Shown piece by piece: positions 17,807 through 27,289 of a stretch of 64,000 bases of DNA (positions are counted from its first letter, which is position 1; each line of letters begins with the position of its first letter). A model generated the notes under the pieces. The model was given only the letters and a program-made list of their open reading frames with translations. It was not told the origin of the DNA and did not search any database. The DNA comes from Corynebacterium hindlerae (GTDB lineage Bacteria > Actinomycetota > Actinomycetes > Mycobacteriales > Mycobacteriaceae), in assembly GCF_014117265.1 (NCBI RefSeq), contig NZ_CP059833.1:558001-622000 (forward strand). Direction: 5' to 3'. Made by a program: the position numbers and the translations under genes.

Positions 17807-18352
17807 ATGAAGCGCACCTTCGCCGCATTGGTGGTCAGCTCTGCCGCCATGCTACTACTAGCCGGATGCAACCCACTGGACAGTCTGCCCATCCCCGGCA
17901 AGGAAAAGAAGACCGAGGAAACCACCGCCGCTGCCGCCCCATCCCCCACCAACCAGCCAAGCACGACAAAGAGTACCCCCACTAGAACCTCCACGCCGAA
18001 GACATCATCTTCCAAAGAACCCACGTCCCGAGCGTCCACTCCACAGCCGACGCCAACTACGGAGAAAATGGATGCCAAGCTACGGGGCGCGCTGGAAGCT
18101 CTGCTCGAGCCAGACCTCACCAATCCGAAGACCGATCGCACGTCAGGCACTTTACACTTCGATAAAACCACTGGCGAACTTACTTCGATCACCAACTACA
18201 AGGTCAATGACGTACCAAAGGACGTTCCGGCAGAACGTCTGGATGAAGTTCGCACCAAGATCAAAGGCTGGAAACCAAAGGGCGTGGACAAGGTCCGCCT
18301 ACTGGAATTCGATTTCGAAAACAACTTCATTAGCGCCGAGTATTTCGGCTAA
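17807..18352 (+). CDS. Putative lipoprotein of unknown function
   Basis: The 181-residue product has a clear lipoprotein signal peptide (MKR, hydrophobic core, LLAGC with Cys at 21), then about 50 residues of Pro/Thr/Ser-rich linker typical of surface lipoproteins that reach into the cell wall. The C-terminal domain of about 110 residues, from MDAKLRG onward, is shared with the neighbouring gene at 17263-17676. AAGGA lies 6-7 bases before the ATG. I do not recognise the domain; a small alternating-strand fold (TLHFD, LTSITNYKV, VRLLEFDF) is likely. A terminator follows directly. Confidence 0.8.
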   Translation: MKRTFAALVVSSAAMLLLAGCNPLDSLPIPGKEKKTEETTAAAAPSPTNQPSTTKSTPTRTSTPKTSSSKEPTSRASTPQPTPTTEKMDAKLRGALEALLEPDLTNPKTDRTSGTLHFDKTTGELTSITNYKVNDVPKDVPAERLDEVRTKIKGWKPKGVDKVRLLEFDFENNFISAEYFG

Positions 18353-18373
18353 CCACCCAGCTGTTTCCCAGTC

Positions 18374-18399
18374 CGCGACGTCTTTTGGGCGTCGCGTTT
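18374..18399 (+). terminator. Terminator of the lipoprotein gene
   Basis: CGCGACG (18374-18380) pairs with CGTCGCG (18390-18396) around a T-rich loop, followed by TTT. The repeat element described next begins exactly at its end. Confidence 0.75.
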
Positions 18400-18612
18400 C
18401 TGGGTTAAGTAGCAAAATGTGTGTCCGGTCGGCATTGCTGCTTCACTTCTGGGGGCTCTGATCACGGCCCCTGAAGTTTCTTACTAAAACCCGGGAAGCA
18501 TTCCCCGGATCTCGGGCCGAAATTAGTGAAATAGCAGGTGTGAAGCCTAAAAGATCACCGAGACCCGGGGAACGCTTCCCGGGTTTTGCGGAGTTAAGCA
18601 GCACAAGGGTGC
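18399..18612 (+). repeat. Dispersed intergenic repeat, copy A (MITE-like, inverted arms)
   Basis: This copy shares most of its sequence with the one at 28343-28581, including an identical stretch of about 60 bases from CTGATCACGG through CTCGGGCC. Its core has two 30-base arms, 18486-18515 and 18558-18587, that are inverted copies with two mismatches, separated by 42 bases. Each arm is itself a CCCGGG...CCCGGG hairpin with four T outward. The left end TCTGGGTTAAG matches the left end of the other copy; the right end has drifted. It lies between the convergent lipoprotein and ychF genes. Confidence 0.85.
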
Positions 18613-18751
18613 GAACCTGCGGTTCAGACTCCTTCGGGAGATACCTCACGAGCCTGCAGTATCGGTCATTGCGGTTGAGCTGACAACATAAGCATGGAAG
18701 GCCCGGAAGGTTGCTGCGTGTGTGTGATCAGCTTTGGTTTTGGTGGCCGAA

Positions 18752-18785
18752 GCGCCACCTAGTGGCGCCGTTGTTTTTGCTTTTG
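18752..18785 (+). terminator. Terminator-like hairpin in the ychF downstream interval
   Basis: GCGCCAC (18752-18758), CTA and GTGGCGC (18762-18768) form a tight stem, followed by CGTTGTTTTTGCTTTTG, a good T-rich tail on the plus strand. No gene directly upstream needs it except the lipoprotein 400 bases away. Confidence 0.6.
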
Positions 18786-18836
18786 TCCCAGGCAGACGGG
18801 GCATCGGGGTCGGTTTTTGGTCACCGGAGTTAGGTA

Positions 18837-18862
18837 ACCGCACCTGTTAGCACAGGTGCGGT
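18837..18862. other. Perfect 11-bp stem-loop
   Basis: ACCGCACCTGT (18837-18847), loop TAGC and ACAGGTGCGGT (18852-18862) pair without mismatch. No T run follows on either strand, so this is not a standard intrinsic terminator. It could be the end of a small RNA or an operator. Confidence 0.5.
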
Positions 18863-19373
18863 ATCACTCGCGGTATTGAACAAGGATTGTGCGTTTATAA
18901 GACCTCAAGCAATATAAAACATGCATTTGCATACCTTGACCAGGACCTATCGCGGACAACAGACACACTTTCTGCTACCTAACCCGCATTTCTCATGCAT
19001 CGAAACCTCAGTCGCATCAGCGATTGAACTCACCTAGCCCTGGAAACTTTTGCAACCAAACCTTAAGCGGACACTTGGACAGCCTGACCACGGGCACCGA
19101 TGGTTCCACCAGCGGGTCAGGACCTGTTTACCGGAAAAATCACAGTACAGGCCAACTAGCAGTGGATCCTCAGATCGTCTGCTAGTACGTGGCTAATAAC
19201 TGCTCCCAATTCACCGAGACCGATAAACCAATTGGGATTGATGGTCCAGTTCGTCGATAAGCCACAGCAGACTTCCCTGACACCGACGGTTTCTCCTCAC
19301 TGGAAATTCCAGTGCGGGAGCAACCTTCGGGAATCCTGCGGCGGACTACCGCAACTCGGTGAGCTTTGGGCTG

Positions 19374-20459
19374 TTAGCCACCGATCTTGAAGTCGCAGAC
19401 ATCGCCATCCTGCATGACGTAGTCTTTGCCTTCCATGCGCATCTTGCCCTGCGCTTTCGCTTCGGCGAGCGAGCCACACGCGTCCAAGTCATCGAAGGAA
19501 ACGATCTCAGCCTTGATGAACTTCTTTTCAAAGTCCGTGTGGATAACACCAGCAGCCTGTGGCGCGTGGGAACCTTGTTTGATGGTCCACGCACGGGATT
19601 CCTTCGGCCCCGCGGTCAGGTAGGTTTGCAGCCCAAGGGTGGCAAATCCAGCTTTGGCTAAAGTAGCCAGGCCCGGCTCGGTCTGCCCAACGGATTCCAG
19701 CAGCTCCAGCGCTTCTTCCTCGTCTAGTTCCAGCAAGTCCGTTTCGGTTTTCGCGTCCAGGAACACGGCTTCCGCTGGCGCAACGAGGGCACGCAGTTCG
19801 TCCTTACGCGCTTCATCCGTGAGGACTTCCTCATCAGAGTTGAACACGTAAAGGAACGGCTTCGCGGTCATCAAGTGTAGATCGCGGACAAGAGTGAGGT
19901 CAATCTCGCCGTTCTTGGCTGCAGCGAACAGGGTGCGGTCGTCTTCCAGAATCTCCTGCGCGGTCTTCGCAGCAGCGACATTGTCGGCCAGCGACTTGTC
20001 CTTCTTCGCTTCCTTCTCCAGGCGTGGCAACGCCTTCTCAATCGTCTGCAAGTCCGCGAGAATAAGCTCTGTATTAATGACGGAAATATCGGTGGAAGGA
20101 TCGACGCGACCGTCCACGTGAATAACGTTGTCGTCGGAAAATGCCCGCACAACCTGGCAAATCGCATCAGCTTCACGAATGTTCGCCAGGAAAGCATTAC
20201 CCATGCCTTCTCCCTCGGACGCACCCTTGACGATGCCGGCAATATCTACGAAGGAAACGGTTGCTGGAAGGATTCGTTCCGATCCGAAAATCTCAGCAAG
20301 CCGGGTCAGGCGATGATCCGGAAGCTCGACTAGGCCAACATTCGGCTCGATGGTGGCGAATGGGTAGTTCGCTGCCAGCACATCGTTACGAGTAAGGGCA
20401 TTAAAAAGAGTGGACTTGCCGACGTTGGGCAAACCGACGATTCCAAGAGTAAGGCTCAC
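19374..20459 (-). CDS. ychF: Redox-regulated ATPase YchF (Obg-type NTPase)
   Basis: YchF is a universal P-loop ATPase of the Obg family that binds ribosomes and modulates stress responses. The 361-residue product has G1 GLPNVGKST at 9-17, the DIAGIVKGASEGEG switch, a coiled-coil insertion around 130-200, the noncanonical NxxE-type fourth motif, and a C-terminal TGS domain ending DGDVCDFKIGG. Length and ends match the family. The start is GTG at 20459. It is transcribed alone. Confidence 0.95.
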   Translation of the reverse strand: MSLTLGIVGLPNVGKSTLFNALTRNDVLAANYPFATIEPNVGLVELPDHRLTRLAEIFGSERILPATVSFVDIAGIVKGASEGEGMGNAFLANIREADAICQVVRAFSDDNVIHVDGRVDPSTDISVINTELILADLQTIEKALPRLEKEAKKDKSLADNVAAAKTAQEILEDDRTLFAAAKNGEIDLTLVRDLHLMTAKPFLYVFNSDEEVLTDEARKDELRALVAPAEAVFLDAKTETDLLELDEEEALELLESVGQTEPGLATLAKAGFATLGLQTYLTAGPKESRAWTIKQGSHAPQAAGVIHTDFEKKFIKAEIVSFDDLDACGSLAEAKAQGKMRMEGKDYVMQDGDVCDFKIGG

Positions 20460-20565
20460 GGCTACTCATCCTAGCAAGCCTTCACGTGCGCCCCGGCTAC
20501 CTGCCGACCATAATCCGCTAGAGTTTCGAGTGAGAAGTGCTACGACTTAGCTAAAGGAGAGTCAC

Positions 20566-21957
20566 GTGAGCCCGGATGAGCACCACGATGATTCAGGTTT
20601 GCCACCCGTTGAGGACACCTCCTGGACTTTTGACGAACTCTCCTCTAGCGATCACATCGATCGCTCGCTGATCATCGCTGAGGGACTCAAGGAATTCGCT
20701 AGTTGGTGCCTGCGACTGCTCATCATCGCAGCAGCCACATACGTGACGTGGTTCATTGGCAAGCAGGTGTGGCAGGGTCTTCTACCGGTCACTTTCGCCA
20801 TCATCGTCTGTTCCGTCCTCTGGCCCCCGACGCGAAGGTTGCGCCAAATCGGCCTCCCAGCAGGCGTGGCGGCGTTAACGACGATACTGGCCACCCTCGC
20901 CATCTTCGGCGCGGTTATCGCGGCGATGGCCCCAAGTATCGGTCGGCAATCCCAGACGCTGTACCTGCAGACCTATGAGTTGTTGCTACGCGCCCAGCTC
21001 ACGCTTCAAGGACCGCCGTTCAATTTGGAATACGACGACCTGAACGATCTGTTCAACAGCGCCGTCACCTGGCTGCAACAACGCTCCGGCCAGATTGCTA
21101 CCGAGGTGTTTTCCGGCCTCGGCACTATGTCAGTCGTGCTCGTCACGCTCGGCGTGGTCCTAGTGCTTACCTTCTTCTTCTTGAAAGACGGCGATAAGTT
21201 CCTGCCCTGGCTGCGCAACATCTCCGGCGAGCGCGCTGGCCTGCACCTCACAGAGTTACTGTCACGCATGTGGCAGACCTTGTCCGGCTTCATTCGCGCT
21301 CAAGCCATTGTCTCGCTTGTCGACGCCATCTGCATCGGAGCCGGGCTGCTCATCATCGGGGTTCCTATGGCCCTGGCTCTGGCAACCCTGACCTTCTTCG
21401 CCGGCTTTATCCCTATCGTGGGCGCTTTCGTGGCTGGCGCCTTGGCCGTGCTCATTGCGCTGGTGTCCTTGGGGCTGACCAAGGCGGTCATTGTGCTGGT
21501 ACTAGTCGTTGCTGTCCAGCAGCTGGAGGGCAACATCTTGTCTCCGATGCTGCAGTCCAAAGCGATGAACCTCCATCCCGTGATCGTCCTGGTGTCAGTC
21601 ACGCTCGGTGGCAGTTTATTCGGCATCATCGGCGCGTTCTTGGCGGTTCCTGTGGCTGCCATGATCGCGGTTTTCTTCCGCTACTTGAATGACATTATTG
21701 CGCTGCGCGCTGGGGAAAAGACCACTTCCGAAATTGAATTTGCCACCCAAGATCACGCTATGCAGGTGAAGTGGAGCGCGGAGTTTGGCCGGTTGTTCCG
21801 CGATGGCGGGTTGCCGCGCATGCTCGTGCCACGGCAAGCCGCAGAGCCGAACAAGCCTGCGGGGGCAGAATCGGAGGAGGAATCCACAATCTTAGGGCGA
21901 GCTGGAAAAATAACGACATCTATCGCACGTATGTTCCCCAAAATAGGGCGAAAATAG
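20566..21957 (+). CDS. AI-2E family transporter (PF01594 permease)
   Basis: The 463-residue membrane protein has an acidic N-terminal tail, about eight spans arranged as in the TqsA/YdiK (AI-2 exporter) superfamily, and the conserved loop QQLEGNILSPMLQSKAMNLHPVIVL in the last third. Members export autoinducer-2 or act as Na+/H+ antiporters; the substrate here is unknown. The GTG start at 20566 has AAAGGAGA about 6 bases upstream. An Arg/Lys-rich cytoplasmic tail follows the last span. An rmuC-like gene follows after a short gap on the same strand. Confidence 0.88.
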   Translation: MSPDEHHDDSGLPPVEDTSWTFDELSSSDHIDRSLIIAEGLKEFASWCLRLLIIAAATYVTWFIGKQVWQGLLPVTFAIIVCSVLWPPTRRLRQIGLPAGVAALTTILATLAIFGAVIAAMAPSIGRQSQTLYLQTYELLLRAQLTLQGPPFNLEYDDLNDLFNSAVTWLQQRSGQIATEVFSGLGTMSVVLVTLGVVLVLTFFFLKDGDKFLPWLRNISGERAGLHLTELLSRMWQTLSGFIRAQAIVSLVDAICIGAGLLIIGVPMALALATLTFFAGFIPIVGAFVAGALAVLIALVSLGLTKAVIVLVLVVAVQQLEGNILSPMLQSKAMNLHPVIVLVSVTLGGSLFGIIGAFLAVPVAAMIAVFFRYLNDIIALRAGEKTTSEIEFATQDHAMQVKWSAEFGRLFRDGGLPRMLVPRQAAEPNKPAGAESEEESTILGRAGKITTSIARMFPKIGRK

Positions 21958-21990
21958 TTCCGTGTCCGGGCGGTGTGCCATGGTGAACAC

Positions 21991-23070
21991 ATGACTTCCA
22001 CCATGGCGCTGTTCATCTTTCTCCTTCTTGGCCTCGGGATCGGCATAGTTTTAGGCTGGGCTCTGCGCAGCTCACGACCATCGGAGCGCGACCAGCAGCT
22101 CCTGTCTGCACTCGTCCGGGACGGCAACATAGACAGCATTTCCAAATCACTTACGCCGTTAGAGAAGGCCATGGGAACGCTGAGTGGCCAGGTTCGCGAC
22201 ATGGAGATTGAGCGTGCGGAAACTTTTGCCCAGCTGTCTGCGCAGGTTCAGGCCATGAACCGAACGTCCCTGATGCTTTCGGACCGAACCGATAAACTGG
22301 TCACTGCATTGCGCGCCCCACAAGTCAGGGGACGGTGGGGCGAGATGCAACTGGAACGGGTGGTGGAGCTTTCCGGGATGGTTAAGCATTGCGACTTCGA
22401 CACCCAGGTCAGCACTGCCGACAACGCCGTTCGCCCCGATGTGGTGATCCGGATGTCAGATGGCCGCAACATTGTGGTCGATGCGAAGGTCCCTTTCCTC
22501 GCCTACCTAGACGCGCTGGACACCACAGATCCCGAAGAGCACCAGGCCCACCTACGCAGGCATGCCAATCACCTCCGGACGCATATTACGCAGCTGTCGG
22601 GGAAAAACTACGTGCGCCATTTTCAACCCACCCCTGAGTTCATCGTGTTGTTCGTCCCCGCCGATCCTTTCCTAGACGCTGCACTCTCGATCGACAACGA
22701 GCTACTGGAGTATGCCTTTTCACGAAACGTTGTGCTTGCCACCCCCACCACCTTGGTCGCGTTGCTCAGAACCGTCGGGTTGGGGTGGCAACACAGCGCA
22801 CTGAGTGATACTGCTGCGGAAATCCAGAAACTAGGCAGTGAACTCTACCGACGGTTGGGCACATCGGCAGAACATCTCCATAAGCTCGGCACTTCCCTAA
22901 ACAAATCCGTCGAAGTTTTCAACCAAACCGTGGCATCTCTTGACAGTCGCGTTTTCGTCACCGCACGTAAGCTTCACGAACTCGATGCGTTGCCGAACAG
23001 CGGGGGGCAGCCTCCCACCCTGCCCTTTGTAGACATGCGAGCGCGTGAACCACGTCAAACGCAAGAGTAA
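21991..23070 (+). CDS. rmuC: RmuC family DNA recombination protein
   Basis: RmuC proteins limit recombination at inverted repeats and are predicted to contain a restriction-endonuclease-like fold. The 359-residue product has one N-terminal membrane anchor (FIFLLLGLGIGIVLGW), a coiled-coil stretch around 60-115, and the conserved core RGRWGEMQLERVVELSGM, VRPDVVIRM and VVDAKVPFLAYLDA. I take ATG 21991; a GTG at 21973 would add six residues. It lies 33 bases after the AI-2E gene and 75 before the DUF6542 gene. Confidence 0.9.
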   Translation: MTSTMALFIFLLLGLGIGIVLGWALRSSRPSERDQQLLSALVRDGNIDSISKSLTPLEKAMGTLSGQVRDMEIERAETFAQLSAQVQAMNRTSLMLSDRTDKLVTALRAPQVRGRWGEMQLERVVELSGMVKHCDFDTQVSTADNAVRPDVVIRMSDGRNIVVDAKVPFLAYLDALDTTDPEEHQAHLRRHANHLRTHITQLSGKNYVRHFQPTPEFIVLFVPADPFLDAALSIDNELLEYAFSRNVVLATPTTLVALLRTVGLGWQHSALSDTAAEIQKLGSELYRRLGTSAEHLHKLGTSLNKSVEVFNQTVASLDSRVFVTARKLHELDALPNSGGQPPTLPFVDMRAREPRQTQE

Positions 23071-23145
23071 AAAGTGACGTTTTCGCTAGGAGCAGCCCGC
23101 GTTGTTTTCGCTATTTGACAGTGCGAGTCGGTAGACTTAACTCCC

Positions 23146-23949
23146 GTGTCTCACCTTTCCACAGCTACGCCACGCGTTCGCCGCTCCGCCCAGTCGTCAG
23201 CGTCCCGTGGGTTGTCGCTATGGACGGCGCTGTCTCTCTCGATCGCATGCCTGCTCACCGGACTACTGCTCAGTTTGAGCGCGGGAGAAATCTCCTGGAT
23301 ACATTTGGCTTGCTTTGGAGTGGGTGCCATCGGCACTACGGCATTTGTGAAGCACAGCGCGCTGTACCTCAACGTGGCTTCTCAGCCTCTGTTGTTCGGA
23401 ATCATCACTCCCCTCACTTCCTGGCTTATCGCGCGTAGTGACCTGGCCGGTGATTCAGATCAGTTCTCCAAGACGATGCTGCTGTCATCGATTTATCCTC
23501 TCGCTGAACAGTTCCCGGCGCTCCTGGCCATCACCGCCGTAACAGTGCTCATGGCACTGTGGCGGCTTCATACAGCAAAGAAGAAATACCAAGCCAGGAT
23601 GGCGCAGCTGCAGCGACAGCGGAGGATCGCTGCACGCAGCGAACGCCATAATCGGGAGACCACCACGCGTGTCCGCCGGGTGGCTAGTCGCCCGCGGCGC
23701 AGCGAGTTGGCCCCTGAGGAGCGAATCCCGTTCTCCGATCTGATCAAGGACGTCGACAAGCGCTCAGAGCGCCGTCGCCCACTACGCCGGGCACCACTTA
23801 CGGAAACGGCCCGCACTGACCGTCCAACGCGACGCAATAATCCAGCGGCCTCAGGTGTGCCGAAAACAGAACGGCCGGCCCCGCGACGAGGCTCTCGCCC
23901 CGAGCAGAAGCCGGCGCATCGGTCGCTCAGTGACGACCTCTACAGCTAG
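23146..23949 (+). CDS. DUF6542 membrane protein
   Basis: The 267-residue protein has about four N-terminal membrane spans (residues 22-145) and then a long, strongly basic cytoplasmic tail of about 110 residues rich in Arg and Pro, including RIPFSDLIKDVDKRSERR. This matches the DUF6542 family of corynebacteria and relatives, always near ispH and xseA; its function is unknown. No ribosome binding site precedes the GTG; TTGACA (23115) and TAGACT (23132) lie upstream. Its stop codon abuts the stop of ispH on the other strand. Confidence 0.78.
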   Translation: MSHLSTATPRVRRSAQSSASRGLSLWTALSLSIACLLTGLLLSLSAGEISWIHLACFGVGAIGTTAFVKHSALYLNVASQPLLFGIITPLTSWLIARSDLAGDSDQFSKTMLLSSIYPLAEQFPALLAITAVTVLMALWRLHTAKKKYQARMAQLQRQRRIAARSERHNRETTTRVRRVASRPRRSELAPEERIPFSDLIKDVDKRSERRRPLRRAPLTETARTDRPTRRNNPAASGVPKTERPAPRRGSRPEQKPAHRSLSDDLYS

Positions 23950-24912
23950 CTAGCGCTTCTCGCGATTAGCTGGCCGCAGATCACGTGGCAGCGAGAAAAC
24001 GATTTTCTCGGCAGCGGTGACTACTTCTTCCCTATCGTGGAAACCGAACTTCTCCAGGTGCTCCAGTACGTCACGCACCAGGATTTCGGGGACGGAAGCG
24101 CCGGACGTAATGCCGACGGTGGTGACCCCGTCCAGCCACTGCTCTTCAATTTGCGAGGCATAGTCGACCAGGTAGGAGGCTTGCGCACCATTTTGCAGGG
24201 CGACTTCCACCAGTCGCTTGGAGTTGGAAGAGTTCTGGGAACCCACCACGATGACGAGCTCACACTTCGGAGCGATGGCTTTCACCGCAACTTGGCGGTT
24301 TTGGGTGGCGTAGCAAATGTCGTCGCTAGGCGGATCGATGAGGTTCGGGAATTTTTCCTTCAGCTTGGTGACGATCTCCATAGTTTCATCCACGGAAAGC
24401 GTGGTCTGGGACAGCCACACCAGTTTTTCGTCTTCTCCGAAGGAAAGCTTGTCCACGCCTTCCACCCCGTCGACTAGGTGAACAACGTCAGGAGCTTCTC
24501 CCGCGGTGCCTTCTACTTCCTCGTGCCCTTCATGCCCAATGAGCAGGATTTGGAAGCCGTCGCGCGCAAATCGCTTGACCTCGTTGTGCACCTTGGTCAC
24601 TAGTGGGCAGGTCGCGTCGAGGGTATTCAGGTTGAGCTGACGGGCCTCTTCGTGGACCGCAGGGCTTACGCCGTGAGCAGAAAATACCAAGTGCGCACCC
24701 TCTGGTACTTCGGTGGTCTCATCGACGAAAACCGCGCCTCGCTCGGCCAAGGTATCCACAACATAGCGGTTGTGCACAATTTCTTTGCGGACGTATACCG
24801 GTGCGCCGTATTTATCCAGCGCACGCTCCACTGTTTCTACTGCGCGGTCCACTCCCGCGCAGTAGCCGCGAGGAGCCGCCAGCAACACTTTTTTGGTCAA
24901 GGTTTGCGTCAT
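23950..24912 (-). CDS. ispH: 4-hydroxy-3-methylbut-2-enyl diphosphate reductase
   Basis: IspH is the last enzyme of the MEP pathway, reducing HMBPP to IPP and DMAPP with a [4Fe-4S] cluster. The 320-residue product carries the three cluster cysteines, in GYCAGVDRA (Cys18), [10 protein letters not shown] and ICYATQNRQ, and the catalytic Glu region HEGHEEVEG. The length is normal. It supplies precursors for the prenyl diphosphate synthase encoded at 46.3 kb. The gene runs opposite to both neighbours; there is no space for a terminator between it and the DUF6542 gene. Confidence 0.96.
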   Translation of the reverse strand: MTQTLTKKVLLAAPRGYCAGVDRAVETVERALDKYGAPVYVRKEIVHNRYVVDTLAERGAVFVDETTEVPEGAHLVFSAHGVSPAVHEEARQLNLNTLDATCPLVTKVHNEVKRFARDGFQILLIGHEGHEEVEGTAGEAPDVVHLVDGVEGVDKLSFGEDEKLVWLSQTTLSVDETMEIVTKLKEKFPNLIDPPSDDICYATQNRQVAVKAIAPKCELVIVVGSQNSSNSKRLVEVALQNGAQASYLVDYASQIEEQWLDGVTTVGITSGASVPEILVRDVLEHLEKFGFHDREEVVTAAEKIVFSLPRDLRPANREKR

Positions 24913-24996
24913 GCTGCCTAGCGTACCCAGCTATGGCAGAAAAGGCCTAGAATTGCACTTAATTGTGTATGTTTCGCATAACGTTTGAGGGGGATA

Positions 24997-26235
24997 ATGA
25001 GCGCGGCAACGACGCCGGATAGCCCGTGGCCGGTGCGGGAAGTAAACGCCAAGGTGAAGGCGTGGATTGAGAAGCTGGGCCATATTTGGGTGGAGGGTCA
25101 GCTCACCCAGGTTAATGTGAAGCCGACGTGGAAGCTTTCCTATTTAACGCTTCGGGATCCGGAGGCTGAGGCGAGCGTGCAGCTGACCTGCCCCACCAGC
25201 TTGATCCAGGGCTTCCCTAGTCCGCTGAAGGATGGCGACCGTGTGGTGGTCTATGGCAAGCCCGCGTTTTATGCTGGGCGCGGTTCGTTTTCCCTGTGGG
25301 TGACGGATATCCGCGCAGTGGGCGTCGGCGAGCTGCTCGCGCGTATCGAACGGTTGCGGCAGCAGCTCGCGAGCGAGGGGCTTTTCGACGCCGATCGCAA
25401 GAAGCCGCTCCCCTTCCTCCCGAATCGGGTGGGCCTCATCACTGGCCGTGGTTCTGCCGCGGAACGCGATGTGCTGGCGGTATCGCAATCTCGTTGGCCC
25501 GAGGTGCAGTTTGAGGTCATAAACACGGCGGTGCAAGGGGCCAGTGCAGTTCCGGAGATCATTGAAGCGTTGGAGAAGCTGGATGCCAACCCTGCTGTGG
25601 ATGTGATCATTATTGCCCGAGGTGGCGGTTCCGTGGAGGACCTGCTTCCGTTTTCCGAGGAAGCACTGCAGCGGGCAGTCGCTCAGGCAACCACTCCGGT
25701 GGTATCCGCTATTGGACACGAGCCGGATAACCCGGTGCTCGATAACGTGGCAGATCTGCGCGCGGCAACCCCAACGGATGCTGCGAAGAAAGTGGTTCCT
25801 GACGTGGCCGCTGAGCGCCAACTCGTTGCCGAGCTGAGGTCTCGAAGTCGCGCCGCGCTCCGTGGCTGGGTAGAGCGAGAGTCGCGAGGTTTAGCGAATA
25901 TTCGCAGCCGCCCGGTGCTGGCCAACCCGCACTCCCTTATTGAAGTGCGAGCAGAAGAAATCGCGCGGGCTGTGAAGTATCTGCGACGAGAAATCACCAC
26001 GGCGCTCAAGTCCGCCAAAAACGAAACTGCCGCACTGCGTGCCCAGATCAGCACGCTCGGCCCAGCGGCTACCTTGGCACGAGGCTATGCCGTAGTGCAG
26101 GTGGTGCCGCGTGATGGGTCCCCAGCCGAGGTCGTCACCACGGTGGAGCAGTCTCCCCCGGGCAGCCAACTCCGGATCCGGGTCGGTGATGGTGCCATCG
26201 TCGCCGCTGCAATGTCTGCACAGAAATCAAATTAG
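24997..26235 (+). CDS. xseA: Exodeoxyribonuclease VII large subunit
   Basis: The 412-residue protein has an N-terminal OB fold ([12 protein letters not shown]), the catalytic domain with [36 protein letters not shown] and SAIGHEPD, and a C-terminal helical region ending GYAVVQV. It forms the single-strand-specific nuclease with XseB. The ATG at 24997 follows GAGGGGG by 3 bases; an in-frame TTG at 24985 is less likely. xseB follows 12 bases downstream, so the two subunits are made from one mRNA. Confidence 0.95.
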   Translation: MSAATTPDSPWPVREVNAKVKAWIEKLGHIWVEGQLTQVNVKPTWKLSYLTLRDPEAEASVQLTCPTSLIQGFPSPLKDGDRVVVYGKPAFYAGRGSFSLWVTDIRAVGVGELLARIERLRQQLASEGLFDADRKKPLPFLPNRVGLITGRGSAAERDVLAVSQSRWPEVQFEVINTAVQGASAVPEIIEALEKLDANPAVDVIIIARGGGSVEDLLPFSEEALQRAVAQATTPVVSAIGHEPDNPVLDNVADLRAATPTDAAKKVVPDVAAERQLVAELRSRSRAALRGWVERESRGLANIRSRPVLANPHSLIEVRAEEIARAVKYLRREITTALKSAKNETAALRAQISTLGPAATLARGYAVVQVVPRDGSPAEVVTTVEQSPPGSQLRIRVGDGAIVAAAMSAQKSN

Positions 26236-26247
26236 GAGAAAACTCGC

Positions 26248-26496
26248 ATGAATACTGACGTTATTGGCTCTGGTGCCGCAGGTAACAACGCTTTTCCGCC
26301 CGTGGAATCGCTGAGCTATGAAGCTGCTCGTGATGAACTCATTGAGACGGTCAAGATTCTTGAACTCGGACAGATGGGGCTAGATGAGTCTCTCAAGTAC
26401 TGGGAACGTGGCGAGGCGCTAGCCAAGCGCTGCGAGGAACATCTCGCGGGCGCATCACGACGCGTTGAAGCGGCGCTTGGGAACGTAGAAAACTAG
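26248..26496 (+). CDS. xseB: Exodeoxyribonuclease VII small subunit
   Basis: The 82-residue helical protein has the XseB core [53 protein letters not shown] precedes the ATG. The stop codon lies in CTAG at 26493-26496, which also provides the stop of the convergent DUF4245 gene. Confidence 0.94.
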   Translation: MNTDVIGSGAAGNNAFPPVESLSYEAARDELIETVKILELGQMGLDESLKYWERGEALAKRCEEHLAGASRRVEAALGNVEN

Positions 26497-27071
26497 TTGC
26501 TGCCTTTGCCAGGCAGTGGCTCTGCTTGCAGGGTATTCCGGGCGATAGTCTCGAATTCAGCGGGGCCTGCTGTTCCCGAAAAAATGAGCCGGACATCGCC
26601 TAGGTCAGCAGCCCAAACGTCACGCACGTTCTTTTCCTGGGAGGTATAGATTCGGAACTCCTGGCCGTCGATAAGCTGCGCCTGCTGCTCCGTACGTCCG
26701 TGCTCGTCTACGTCCTGCACCGCCTTGTCCAGCGGCTGGTCAGTCTGCATGAGCTGCAGATAAGCCCCCTCCTGGGTAACCCAACCGACCACGGTCGCCG
26801 GTTGCTTGTTCACCGTGGTGCGACGTGCGGAGTTCGTAGTCCACCCCTCCGGAGTCTCCGGCAGGCGCAACGGAAAATTCATCGCGCGTGCTTCCATACT
26901 GAAAATCTGCGTGGCATCCACCTTCTGAACCGGGCCGTTTTCCGGCGTCCCACGGTCGAAGCTACACATCCCGGTGAAGGCCACCATCGGCACCATCAAT
27001 CCGACAACCACCAGCAACGACACCACGATGTCGCGAGAATCTTGAAAAATACGAGGTTTCTGATCAGCCAC
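26493..27071 (-). CDS. DUF4245 membrane-anchored protein
   Basis: With the GTG at 27071 the product is 192 residues and starts [15 protein letters not shown], the family's conserved N-terminus, followed by one membrane span ([17 protein letters not shown]) and an extracytoplasmic domain with [17 protein letters not shown]4245 proteins sit beside xseB/glpX in corynebacteria and mycobacteria and have no known function. The frame continues open upstream to 27230, but that part overlaps the promoter region of glpX and has no conserved sequence. The last 4 bases overlap the end of xseB tail to tail. Confidence 0.82.
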   Translation of the reverse strand: MADQKPRIFQDSRDIVVSLLVVVGLMVPMVAFTGMCSFDRGTPENGPVQKVDATQIFSMEARAMNFPLRLPETPEGWTTNSARRTTVNKQPATVVGWVTQEGAYLQLMQTDQPLDKAVQDVDEHGRTEQQAQLIDGQEFRIYTSQEKNVRDVWAADLGDVRLIFSGTAGPAEFETIARNTLQAEPLPGKGSN

Positions 27072-27289
27072 GGAAAACAGTATGGCAGATCGACAACCAC
27101 GATGGTGAACTGTGTCCACCCACCTAACGTGATGCACGACTCCCCTCATAAGGTGGTGGAAACCAAACACAGACACCGAAAACTTTGGAAGAATAGACAC
27201 ATAGCCGTTTGTTATGACATCTAGCAGCACTGGTGTTTAGCAAAAGACTGCATCTACATCCAAATAAGCCACGTGGAGGCCTTGTCAGT

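Larger units (their letters stand above)
18613..19373. other. Gene-free interval downstream of ychF, with two hairpins
   Basis: I find no supportable gene in these 760 bases; short frames on both strands lack start signals and family resemblance. Two structures stand out. A plus-strand terminator-like hairpin is at 18752-18768, and a perfect 11-bp stem with a 4-base loop is at 18837-18862. The rest may be decayed sequence from an older insertion, but I cannot name its source. Confidence 0.5.

Noticed and set aside
18646..18843. A 65-codon minus-strand frame in the interval downstream of ychF
   Set aside because: It has no start signal or recognisable domain and covers a terminator-like hairpin; not supported as a gene.
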